NCBI GenBank assembly: GCA_964637845.1
Contig: CAZWXI010000025.1
Coordinates: forward strand, 1-30,434
DNA from: PGYU01 sp964637845
GTDB lineage: Bacteria > Bacteroidota > Ignavibacteria > Kapaibacteriales > UBA2268
Direction: 5' to 3'
Length of the DNA: 30,434 bases
The stretch's first letter is position 1. Each line of letters begins with the position of its first letter. Below are positions 14,953 to 22,169 of this stretch, in pieces. The notes under the pieces are model-generated. The model ran no database searches, had not been told where the DNA came from, and saw nothing but the letters and a program-made list of their open reading frames with translations. The translations under genes and the position numbers were made by a program.

Positions 14953-16100
14953 ATTAATTTTTGTTCATTTTCAGCTATTGTTTTTATTGCATCTATAGTG
15001 TAATTAATATCTTCAATTGTTGTAAAAAATGACGGACTTAATCTTACGCATCCGTGGGGTTCAGTGCCAATATATTTTCTGATTAACGGCGAGCACATAA
15101 TTCCCGAGCGACATGAAATACCGTAATTGGTTTCAAGCCAATAATTTACTTCATCGGGATTTAAATTTCCGATATTGAAACTTATTAATGAATTAATATT
15201 ATTTTCCGGATTGTAATATATTTTAATATTTGATATTTTTGATAATTCTGTGTTAAGTAGCTTTATAAATTCATACTTGTGCGCATATATGTTTTCTATT
15301 CCGATTTTCTTTATTTCATTTATACCGGCAAATAAAGCTATAATCCCCGGAATATTCGGAGTGCCTGATTCGTATTTATAGGGTAAGTCATCGGGTTGTA
15401 CTATTGATGAGCTTTTGAAGCCCGTACCGCCGAATTTTAGAGGTCCGGGGTTTGTATCTTTCCGAATAAACAGTCCTCCGCTACCTTGTAATCCATAGAG
15501 TGCTTTGTGACCCGTGAATGCGAAATAATGGCAATTGATTTCGTCCAATTTAATCGGAATGAGCCCCGATGATTGCGAGCCGTCAACAACTAAGAGGCAA
15601 GCACATTTGTCGGCAAGGACCGAAATTGCTTTAATATCGGTGAGCGCTCCCGTAACGTTCGAGCAATGATTGATAGCTATTAACTTTGTGTCAGGTCCTA
15701 TGACTTTTTCGATTTCAGAGACTGTCACATTGCCGTATCTATCACAACCAACAAATGATATCTCGCATCCATAACGACGTTCAAGTTCTTTAAGCGGTCG
15801 CAAGACGGAATTATGCTCGATTGCGGTAGTCACGATTTGGCATTTCTGCTTAATCGAACCCAAAATCGCAAGATTTAATGCTTCGGTGCTTCCCGATGTG
15901 AACACAAAGTTATAGTTTGAGTTAGCACCGAAAAAATCTAAAATTAACCCTCTCGTTGAGCCGACAATGCCGCGTTTTATAGAAGATGAACCCGTTCTGC
16001 CATAGTTTTCGGGGAAAGTATGTAAATGTTCAGCAAGCGATTCGACCACCGCTGCCGGCTTCGGGTAGCTCGTTGATGCATTATTCAGATATACTTTCAT
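14949..16100 (-). CDS. Cysteine desulfurase-family PLP enzyme (class V aminotransferase fold)
   Basis: The 383-aa protein carries the fold-type I class V signatures: YLNNASTSYPKP at the start, TSGSTEALNLA, the cofactor-stacking H96 (AIEHNSVL), D173 (VVDGSQSSG), and the PLP lysine K199 (FTGHKALYGLQGSGG). The segment GISCRSGIMCSPL places C336 where the sulfur-accepting cysteine of SufS/CsdA-like enzymes sits (C330 is close by). The pattern resembles the short family often called cysteine desulfurase family protein rather than IscS or SufS proper. It releases sulfur from cysteine for delivery to an acceptor, if active. No iscU/suf genes adjoin it; the only coupled gene is the unknown 95-aa protein. 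Confidence 0.85.
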   Translation of the reverse strand: MKVYLNNASTSYPKPAAVVESLAEHLHTFPENYGRTGSSSIKRGIVGSTRGLILDFFGANSNYNFVFTSGSTEALNLAILGSIKQKCQIVTTAIEHNSVLRPLKELERRYGCEISFVGCDRYGNVTVSEIEKVIGPDTKLIAINHCSNVTGALTDIKAISVLADKCACLLVVDGSQSSGLIPIKLDEINCHYFAFTGHKALYGLQGSGGLFIRKDTNPGPLKFGGTGFKSSSIVQPDDLPYKYESGTPNIPGIIALFAGINEIKKIGIENIYAHKYEFIKLLNTELSKISNIKIYYNPENNINSLISFNIGNLNPDEVNYWLETNYGISCRSGIMCSPLIRKYIGTEPHGCVRLSPSFFTTIEDINYTIDAIKTIAENEQKLI

Positions 16101-16200
16101 AATAATTCTTTTTCGTTCACAATGATAAATTGGACAAAATAAGGAACTTTTTATTATTTTGGCACGGTTATTTAAGCATATTCGTTAATATAAATTTAGA

Positions 16201-17205
16201 ATGGAACATTCGAAATCAGACAGGCAACTTTACTACCGATTGGCAGAGCACAATGTCAGCCAGTTTATCGTATTTATAATCATGTTTTCTGGCATTCTCG
16301 TTATTTCATTTCATACTTCCTTGGATTTGATTCAAAACCTTGTGGTAGAAGATTATCTCGAAGGAAAGGTTTACAATAGAGGTGAAGAACTTGATTTCAT
16401 GAAGCAATCCTCTGCTAACCAAAAAAAAACGAATCTATATACTTCATGGGCGATTGACATATACCTCGGCACTCCGCAAGAGTCTCGCTATTGGTTCAAT
16501 CCCACATTATCATTGCTTGTGCCAATCGGACTTTTTGCTTTTTGGCTCGCTCTTATTATATCATCGCTGATGCCGTTAAGCATCGGACTTATACGGCATA
16601 AAATCGAGAGGGAAGTAATCCACGTACTTGATACTATTCATTACAAGATTCATGGATTTTACTCGAGTGACGACAACCGCGATCTCATCAACGAAATTTC
16701 CAGTGCCGATACACGTGCTGCTCACGACTTTGCGGAACGGTGGGATATTTTGCACGAAGATATCGCATCACTACAAAAAGTACTCCGATGGCTTAAAGGT
16801 ACATTCGCTTACAAACTAACGCATCCGTGGAGCGGCTTAAAATTCTATCTGCGTTTTTATTTTACTGAAAAATACAGCAATGTAATACTTGGACTCGTGT
16901 ATATCGGTGCAGCGATTTTGATTATCATCATCGGGATGCGTGGTTTGAAATTTATTCCATCTACCCAGCCATCACTTGTATTTTTCGCCCTCGGATTGGA
17001 ATTTTCCGTCCTTCTTACTTACGCTTTTGCGGTAATGTATAGCCGTAGTGAAAATGAAGGAGAGCGAGAAAAACATAAAAATAAATCCGCTACTTCGAGC
17101 TTCTTTTTGGCTGATGAATTTGGAAATTCAAAAGAAATTGAGAATCTTTTGAGAGCGTATATTCGTATCCCAAAAACTGAAAAATTTTCAGAAAAAAAAG
17201 AATAA
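16201..17205 (+). CDS. Membrane protein with four predicted helices, function unknown
   Basis: The 334-aa protein has hydrophobic stretches at about 22-45, 102-131, 224-247 and 252-281. The loop between the first two (46-100) is probably outside the cytoplasm, and the larger loop between the second and third (132-223) contains charged helical sequence (IEREVIHVLDTIHYKIHGFY, FAERWDILHEDIASLQKVL). The C-terminal tail is lysine-rich. I recognise no family. It is 10 nt upstream of bshB1 and so probably in one transcript, but nothing in the sequence ties it to thiol metabolism. The 100 nt upstream is shared with the divergent cysteine desulfurase-family gene. Confidence 0.75.
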   Translation: MEHSKSDRQLYYRLAEHNVSQFIVFIIMFSGILVISFHTSLDLIQNLVVEDYLEGKVYNRGEELDFMKQSSANQKKTNLYTSWAIDIYLGTPQESRYWFNPTLSLLVPIGLFAFWLALIISSLMPLSIGLIRHKIEREVIHVLDTIHYKIHGFYSSDDNRDLINEISSADTRAAHDFAERWDILHEDIASLQKVLRWLKGTFAYKLTHPWSGLKFYLRFYFTEKYSNVILGLVYIGAAILIIIIGMRGLKFIPSTQPSLVFFALGLEFSVLLTYAFAVMYSRSENEGEREKHKNKSATSSFFLADEFGNSKEIENLLRAYIRIPKTEKFSEKKE

Positions 17206-17215
17206 AGGCAAATAG

Positions 17216-17962
17216 ATGACCGACCAATTTTCAGGTGATTTCGATTGCATGGTAATCGGTGCTCACCCTGACGATGCAGAGCTATGCTGCGGTGGTACCA
17301 TCGCTAAATTAACTTCCGAAGGCAAAAAAGTTGTGCTTGTGGATTGTACTCGCGGCGAAATGGGAACTCGCGGAAACGGTGAACTACGATTATCGGAATC
17401 ACAAGACGCCGCAAGGATTTTGGGTGTCGAAGAAAGAATTAACCTCGGATTTCGTGACGGGTTCATTCGTATTGACGAAGAACACTTGTACTCGATGGTG
17501 CAGACTATACGTAAATATCGTCCAAAAATCATTCTTGTACATCCATGGTTCGAAAGGCACCCCGACCATGAGAATTTGCACAGATTGTTCCGTGATGCCA
17601 TGTTTAAGTCGGGATTGCGGAAATATGTGACTGAAGATGCCGGAAAAGTACAAGATATTTTCCGTACACGAAGAATCTTTTGCTACATGCAGGCATACCA
17701 ATTTCCGAAGTTGCCGGATTTTTTCGTGGATATAAGCGATGTACACCATATCAAGCTCGATGCTATACGAGCTTTCTCATCACAAGTATTTGTGGAAGGC
17801 AAGCATGAAAACGAGCCTCGTACACGGCTGTCGAGCCCGGAATTTATGGACGAACTTGTCGCACGAGCACGCTATTTTGGCGGTATTTGCGGAGTAAAAT
17901 ATGCCGAAGCCTTTCTTACGGTCGAACCGCTTCTGCTTCCCGGCTTGTCAAGGTTGTTGTGA
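17216..17962 (+). CDS. bshB1: Bacillithiol biosynthesis deacetylase BshB1 (LmbE/PIG-L family)
   Basis: The 248-aa protein is a zinc-dependent N-deacetylase. In bacillithiol synthesis BshB1 removes the acetyl group from N-acetylglucosaminyl-L-malate before cysteine is attached. Motifs are VIGAHPDDAELCCGGTI (H17, D19, D20 for zinc and catalysis), DCTRGEMGTRGN, and VHPWFERHPDHENLH (HPDH at 115-118). The segment GGICGVKYAEAF and final VEPLLLPGLSRLL are typical of BshB1 in Bacteroidota. No bshA or bshC is in the window. AAAGG lies 8 nt before the ATG. Confidence 0.92.
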   Translation: MTDQFSGDFDCMVIGAHPDDAELCCGGTIAKLTSEGKKVVLVDCTRGEMGTRGNGELRLSESQDAARILGVEERINLGFRDGFIRIDEEHLYSMVQTIRKYRPKIILVHPWFERHPDHENLHRLFRDAMFKSGLRKYVTEDAGKVQDIFRTRRIFCYMQAYQFPKLPDFFVDISDVHHIKLDAIRAFSSQVFVEGKHENEPRTRLSSPEFMDELVARARYFGGICGVKYAEAFLTVEPLLLPGLSRLL

Positions 17963-18242
17963 AGTTTTAAGCACTTTTTCATAGCTTCAACTCTGCAATA
18001 CAATTTTATATTTCTTTAATGCTTTATCTTCTTGTAAATTAAGTGTGTAAGTACACGCGATTGTAATTAATCAACGCTCAAAGATAAATATCCTGAGATA
18101 TTGCGTAAATTTAATTTCGGATATGATGATAAATATTTATTTGAATGAATTGAATAATCTTGCTTCTGCGTAGTAGGATTTGTTGTTGTTTTTGTTTTAT
18201 TTGTAAGATAAGAATTTCACAATTTTATTTAAATAAAACAAA
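17963..18242 (+). other. 280-nt gene-free AT-rich stretch before the restriction-modification locus
   Basis: No coding frame or convincing terminator is visible. It holds a perfect 16-nt palindrome (TTTTATTTAAATAAAA, 18223-18238) directly before the methyltransferase start and a T/G-rich run (18176-18213) with TTTG words that might contain a promoter. The boundary between core genes and the accessory restriction locus lies here, but I see no tRNA, att site or transposase. Confidence 0.4.
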
Positions 18243-18647
18243 ATGACGGAACTTATTTGGGATGGAAAATACAAGGACGGCAAAAAGGTAACTCCCGTAC
18301 GAATTGCCCTTCCATTTCAGACCATTGAAACGATTAACGAAAGTACGGCAGACCGTGAAAAGCGGGTATCTTCTCTTTTTGACCAGAAAGAAGATACAGG
18401 CAACTGGCGAAACCGGCTTATCTGGGGCGATAAAAAATATGTGCTGCCAAGTTTGCTGCCGGAGTTTGCCGGAAAAGTAAACCTCATTTACATTGACCCG
18501 CCCTTTAATGTGGGCGCCGACTTTTCTTTTACAGCGACAATCCCAAACTATGATTTAAATGCAGGTCAGAACTATGATTTAAATGATTCAATGAAAACTA
18601 TGATTAAGGAAAATCACAGTCCATCAAAAAATCAACTTAAACTATGA
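18243..18647 (+). pseudogene. Truncated DNA methyltransferase (mod) of a type III-like restriction system
   Basis: Residues 1-101 match the N-terminus of a large site-specific adenine-type methyltransferase (MTELIWDGKYKDGKK, NRLIWGDKKYVLPSLLPEFA, VNLIYIDPPFNVGADFSF), including the catalytic DPPF (85-88). After TATIP the frame enters repeat-element DNA (NYDLNAGQNYDLND...) and stops after 33 foreign residues. The SAM-binding FxGxG motif and target-recognition region, expected several hundred residues on, are missing from all readable sequence before the restriction subunit. Either the 3' part was lost when the elements entered, or it is hidden in the 100-N gap. The visible product could not methylate DNA. 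Confidence 0.82.
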
Positions 18648-18695
18648 TTTGATTGATTAAATGAACACTATGATTGTAAAACAGGAATATCCATT
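18610..18695 (+). repeat. 86-bp direct repeat, copy 1
   Basis: This segment joins the 3' tail of remnant A (AAAATCACAGTCCATC...) to the 5' end of element B, including the first 11 codons of the GxxExxY gene. It is identical over 86 bp to 19117-19202. Its first 27 nt recur a third time at 19317-19343. Confidence 0.92.
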
Positions 18696-19147
18696 AAGTG
18701 AACTGACGGGCAAAATCATTGGCTGCGCAATAGAAGTGCATAAACATTTGGGAAATGGATTTCAGGAAGTGATTTATCAAAGAGCATTGGATATTGAAAT
18801 GCGTTTGCAGGGATTGGAATTCAGTCGTGAGCATGAAATGGAAATTCAATACAAAGGCGAACATATAGGAACACGACGGGTTGACTTTTTTGTGGAAGGC
18901 AAAATAATGGTAGAATTAAAAGCAGTTGTTCAACTGGAAGATGTGCATTTAGCTCAGGCAATAAATTATCTTGAAGCGTATGGGTTGAANNNNNNNNNNN
19001 NNNNNNNNNNNNNNNNNNNNNNNNNNNNNNNNNNNNNNNNNNNNNNNNNNNNNNNNNNNNNNNNNNNNNNNNNNNNNNNNNNNNNNNNNCTTACAGTTTA
19101 AAAGAGTGATGAAACCAAAATCACAGTCCATCAAAAAATCAACTTAA
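18661..19147 (+). CDS. GxxExxY protein (PD-(D/E)XK nuclease-like), interrupted by a sequence gap
   Basis: The readable 109 residues before the gap contain the namesake motif G-F-Q-E-V-I-Y within GNGFQEVIYQRAL, and a nuclease-like core (RRVDFFVEGKIMVELKAV, with D and ELK spaced as in the PDDEXK fold). After the N run the tail LQFKRVMKPKSQSIKKST ends at TAA (19145-19147). With 100 N the two parts are out of frame, but element C shows that only 33 nt separate these words. A 33-nt gap restores the frame and gives a 139-aa protein, close to the usual family length. Function is not established for the family; it is often embedded in repeat-bounded inserts such as this one. Confidence 0.75.
18990..19089. 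other. Assembly gap (100 N)
   Basis: One hundred consecutive N, a conventional placeholder for a gap of unknown length. Both flanks are repeat sequence also present in element C (left flank equals 19202-19256, right flank equals 19290-19344). The assembly therefore broke inside the repeats. Real content may be as short as 33 nt, or may include more element copies and the missing mod 3' part. Confidence 0.98.
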
Positions 19148-19202
19148 ACTATGATTTGATTGATTAAATGAACACTATGATTGTAAAACAGGAATATCCA
19201 TT
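19117..19202 (+). repeat. 86-bp direct repeat, copy 2
   Basis: Identical to 18610-18695. It joins the tail of element B to the start of element C. The segment 19090-19144 is likewise identical to 19290-19344, giving a 200-bp period for the last unit. Confidence 0.92.
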
Positions 19203-19353
19203 GGAAGATGTGCATTTAGCTCAGGCAATAAATTATCTTGAAGCGTATGGGTTGAAAATAGGATTGTTAATCAATTTTGGAAACACATCCTTACAGTTTA
19301 AAAGAGTGATGAAACCAAAATCACAGTCCATCAAAAAATCAACTAAATCATAG
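19168..19353 (+). pseudogene. GxxExxY gene copy with an 80-codon in-frame internal deletion
   Basis: The 61-codon frame has the same first 11 codons as the copy at 18661 (MNTMIVKQEYP) and then jumps to LEDVHLAQAINYLEAYGLK, continuing to the common C-terminus. Relative to the other copy exactly 240 nt (18696-18935) are absent, leaving the frame open. The lost part contains the GxxExxY motif and the RVDF/ELK residues, so the nuclease core is gone. Identity outside the deletion is complete over the compared parts, indicating a recent event. Confidence 0.82.
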
Positions 19354-19361
19354 TTAAGACA

Positions 19362-21908
19362 ATGACAAAGAAAAAATCCAATTCATTGCAAAGAGATACG
19401 TTCAACATTCAGAAACAGTTGAGCACAGCCGTTTGTGTTCCTGCCATTCGGGAAGCGGTTAAAGCATGGCGTGCCGACAAATACAAAGGCATAACCGATA
19501 CTACAAGAGAACTGCTGAACTTTTGGTTTCACACCGACCATGTGATGCGCAACGGAACTGTTTTTCGTTACCACACGGCACAGCGTGAAGCCATTGAAAC
19601 ATTGATATTCCTTTATGAAGTGAAGAAAATCCGCAACAGGAAAGATTTACTGGAAACCTTTGCCTTTAACACAAAAGACTTACGGTTGCCGCCTTATGAT
19701 GAGTTTGCCAGGTACTGCGTAAAAATGGCCACCGGAAGCGGTAAAACGAAAGTGATGGGGTTGGCAATCGTTTGGCAATTCGCCAATGCCGTAAGAGAAG
19801 ATGAAACACAGTTTGCTAAGAACTTTTTGCTACTTGCGCCCAATGTAATTGTGTTTGACCGTTTGCGTTCAGATTTTGAAAGCGGAAAAATATTCAGAAC
19901 TGACCCCTTAATACCCAGACATTTTCAATGGTGGTGGGAAATGGAGTACTACATGCGGGGTGATACCGAACGGACAAACAGCCAGGGCGCATTGTATCTG
20001 ACCAATATTCAGCAGTTTTACGAAAGAGGAAGCAAAAAAGAGAACGGGGAACCGGATATTATGACCGCCATGTTGGGTTCACAGCCACCGGCAAACAAAA
20101 CCGAAATATCCGACTTTGATGAACGTATTGCAAAACGTGACGGCTTGCTGATGGTGCTGAATGATGAGGCGCATCATACACACGATGAAGAGAGCGAGTG
20201 GAATAGTTTTATCCGGAAGCTGCACATGAAGAAACCGCTTGCCGCACAACTTGATTTTTCGGCAACACCACGATACAGCAAAGGAAGTTTGTTCGCATGG
20301 ACAGTTTTTGACTATCCACTAAAACAAGCTATTCTGGATAAAATTGTGAAGCGACCCATAAAGGGAATTTCAAAAATTGATGAAGCGAAATCGGATATTG
20401 CAAGCGTTCGCTACAAAGGATTTTTAACCGCAGGCGTTGAAAGGTGGAGAGAATACGCTGACCAACTCGAACCGTTAAAGAAAAAGCCGATACTCTTTGT
20501 GATGATGAATAACACAGATGAGGCAGACGACATTGGCGATTGGCTCAGGACAAAGTTTCCCAAAGAGTTCGGAGGAGATAAAACGCTTGTCATTCATACG
20601 GACAAATCAGGTGAAGTTTCCAAAAAGGACCTAGACGCAGCACGAAAAACGGCAAGAGATGTTGATCATGAAAAAAGTTCTGTAAACGCTATTGTCTCCG
20701 TGCTTATGCTTCGTGAGGGCTGGGACGTTCAAAATGTAACCATTGTAGTTGGCTTGAGACCCTACACCGCCAAAGCCAATATTTTACCGGAACAGACCAT
20801 TGGCAGAGGTTTACGTTTAATGTTTCGAAATTTGATAGGAAGTTACAATGAGCGAGTTGATATAATTGGTAATAAGGCGTTCATGGAGTTTGTTGAGGAC
20901 TTGGAAAAACTGGAAGATTTAAATTTTGATACCTTCCAGATTGGAAAGGACAAACTGAAAATCCTGACCGTTCAACCGATGGAGCACAAAAAAGATTTTG
21001 ACATTGGTATTCCAGACATTTCACCGATACTTGGACGGAAGAAATCTTTGGCAGAGGAAATCGCTGAAATTGATGTAATGAAATTCAACATCAATAAGCT
21101 ACCATTAAAAGGGAAAGAAATTGAGGACACGAAAACATTTATCTACGAAGGCAGGGACATTCTCACAGATGAAAAACTTTTAGAAAGAGAATATTCAATA
21201 CCCCCCGCACAGACAGCCGAAGAAGTAATCGGATACTATGCAAGAAGAATAACACAAAACATTAAATTACCCTCACAGTTTGCTGTATTAGCTCCTAAAG
21301 TGCGTGATTTTTTTGAACGGAAAGCATTCGGCAGGACCGTTGACCTGAACGACCAGAATGTAATACTTGCCATTAGCAGCAACATAGCGAGCTATGTTGT
21401 AATAAAAGAGTTTGAAAAGGCATTGCGTGAAATAGTGATTGAACAAAAAGAGCCGCAACTATTATCCGACAGCCGTTTACTTTCCTCCACTCCACCATTT
21501 CCGACATCAAAAAAAGTTCTGGAAGCCAGGAAAACCATTTTCAACTACACGCCATGCGACAATGACTTTGAATATGCTTTTGCCAAATTCCTTGACAAAG
21601 CAGAGGACATTACAGCATTTGCAAAACTTCCCGAACAGTTTGGATTTTGCATACAATACACAGACACCCTTGCAAATATCAGAAACTATTTCCCTGACTT
21701 CATTGCCATCGCAGACAACAACACAAAATGGGTGATTGAAACCAAAGGCAGGGAAGATATTGAAGTGCGGCTCAAAGACAACGCAGCAATTAACTGGTGC
21801 AAGACTGCAACCGAACTAACAAAGGAGAAGTGGAACTACATAAAAGTTCCGCAAAAAGAATTTGAGCAGTTGAAATCTGATGAATTCGCAGACCTTTTGT
21901 ATGTATGA
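19362..21908 (+). CDS. Type III-like restriction enzyme Res subunit (helicase plus PD-(D/E)XK nuclease)
   Basis: The 848-aa protein is full length. It has Walker A ATGSGKT (123-129), the DEAH box LNDEAHHTH (267-275), LDFSATPRYSKGS as helicase motif III, and LPEQTIGRGLRLMF as motif VI of superfamily 2. The C-terminal segment FPDFIAIADNNTKWVIETKG has D779, E793 and K795 as the nuclease triad. In type III systems Res works with Mod, which supplies DNA recognition and host protection. Here Mod is truncated in readable sequence, so Res is either silenced or depends on mod sequence in the gap. It starts 6 nt after the element array, so its native upstream coupling has been lost. Confidence 0.9.
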   Translation: MTKKKSNSLQRDTFNIQKQLSTAVCVPAIREAVKAWRADKYKGITDTTRELLNFWFHTDHVMRNGTVFRYHTAQREAIETLIFLYEVKKIRNRKDLLETFAFNTKDLRLPPYDEFARYCVKMATGSGKTKVMGLAIVWQFANAVREDETQFAKNFLLLAPNVIVFDRLRSDFESGKIFRTDPLIPRHFQWWWEMEYYMRGDTERTNSQGALYLTNIQQFYERGSKKENGEPDIMTAMLGSQPPANKTEISDFDERIAKRDGLLMVLNDEAHHTHDEESEWNSFIRKLHMKKPLAAQLDFSATPRYSKGSLFAWTVFDYPLKQAILDKIVKRPIKGISKIDEAKSDIASVRYKGFLTAGVERWREYADQLEPLKKKPILFVMMNNTDEADDIGDWLRTKFPKEFGGDKTLVIHTDKSGEVSKKDLDAARKTARDVDHEKSSVNAIVSVLMLREGWDVQNVTIVVGLRPYTAKANILPEQTIGRGLRLMFRNLIGSYNERVDIIGNKAFMEFVEDLEKLEDLNFDTFQIGKDKLKILTVQPMEHKKDFDIGIPDISPILGRKKSLAEEIAEIDVMKFNINKLPLKGKEIEDTKTFIYEGRDILTDEKLLEREYSIPPAQTAEEVIGYYARRITQNIKLPSQFAVLAPKVRDFFERKAFGRTVDLNDQNVILAISSNIASYVVIKEFEKALREIVIEQKEPQLLSDSRLLSSTPPFPTSKKVLEARKTIFNYTPCDNDFEYAFAKFLDKAEDITAFAKLPEQFGFCIQYTDTLANIRNYFPDFIAIADNNTKWVIETKGREDIEVRLKDNAAINWCKTATELTKEKWNYIKVPQKEFEQLKSDEFADLLYV

Positions 21909-21927
21909 AGCCGAATATTATTGAAAA

Positions 21928-21958
21928 TTAATAATAAAATCATTCTGCTTATTATTAA
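21928..21958. repeat. AT-only inverted repeat after the res gene
   Basis: TTAATAATAA (21928-21937) and TTATTATTAA (21949-21958) form a perfect 10-bp stem with an 11-nt loop, 20 nt after the res stop codon. There is no U-tract and no GC pair in the stem, so it is a weak terminator candidate at best. Confidence 0.35.
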
Positions 21959-22019
21959 CGAATCATTCTAGCAAACAATAGTAAAATAGCTACTGTTCTA
22001 AATTTCATTTCTTTCTTTG

Positions 22020-22092
22020 CTGCCCCGCGAGGACTCGAACCTCGACTCTTCTGATCCAGAGTCAGACGTGTTGCCGGTTACACCACAGGGCA
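22020..22092 (-). tRNA. tRNA-Gln (anticodon CUG)
   Basis: The minus strand folds into a full cloverleaf: acceptor TGCCCTG/CGGGGCA, D stem GTGT/ACAC, anticodon stem TCTGA/TCAGA with loop CTCTGGA (anticodon CTG), variable AGAGT, and T stem CGAGG/CCTCG with loop TTCGAGT. U1-A72 and discriminator G73 are typical of bacterial tRNA-Gln. The CCA end is not encoded (CAA follows), so it is added after transcription. It lies 77 nt downstream of aspS with its own promoter candidate. Confidence 0.96.
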
Positions 22093-22101
22093 ATTACGCT
22101 A

Positions 22102-22132
22102 CAAAAATAGCAATATTTTCGGATATGGAAAA
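22102..22132 (-). promoter_or_regulatory. Promoter candidate for tRNA-Gln
   Basis: On the minus strand TTTT (22132-22129), a 19-nt spacer, then TATTTTTG (22109-22102), close to the Bacteroidota TTTG / TAnnTTTG pattern with one mismatch in the upstream box. The -7 box ends 9 nt before the tRNA 5' end, as expected for a short-leader tRNA transcript. Confidence 0.45.
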
Positions 22133-22169
22133 TTTTTTGTTTGTAAAATATGATAATTCGATTTTTTGA

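Larger units (their letters stand above)
18546..19355 (+). mobile_element. Array of repeat-bounded GxxExxY elements inserted in the mod gene
   Basis: The array begins at AACTATGATTT (18546 and again 18570, 18640) and ends with the inverse AAATCATAGTT (19345-19355), 6 nt before the res start codon. The left end at 18640-18675 and the reverse complement of the right end align as imperfect inverted repeats of about 36-39 nt built from TGATT words. Three tandem copies are seen: A, a remnant joining a start-like ATGAAAACTATGATT to the 3' tail (18591-18636); B, nearly full length with a GxxExxY gene (18637-19147, gapped); and C, internally deleted (19144-19355). The tail word at 18610, 19117 and 19317 is identical in all three. 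No transposase is present. Confidence 0.75.

Noticed and set aside
16155..16180. TTTTGGCACG upstream of the membrane protein gene at 16201, resembling a sigma-54 -24 box (also TTTTGGCAAAG at 9967-9977)
   Set aside because: The -12 TTGCA element is not present at the right spacing in either place (TTTAA at the first), and no sigma-54 activator gene is nearby.
18990..19101. An uninterrupted frame from 18661 through the N run ending at 19101
   Set aside because: The frame passes through unknown bases, and the residues after the gap are in the wrong frame compared with the intact tail in element C.
18610..19344. Possible CRISPR array from the repeated 27-86 bp words
   Set aside because: Only three copies with very unequal spacing, repeats include coding sequence of a GxxExxY gene, and there are no cas genes.
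18243..21908. BREX, DISARM or another multigene defence island
   Set aside because: Only a mod fragment and one Res gene are present; no pglZ, drm or other island genes are visible, and core genes begin on both sides.
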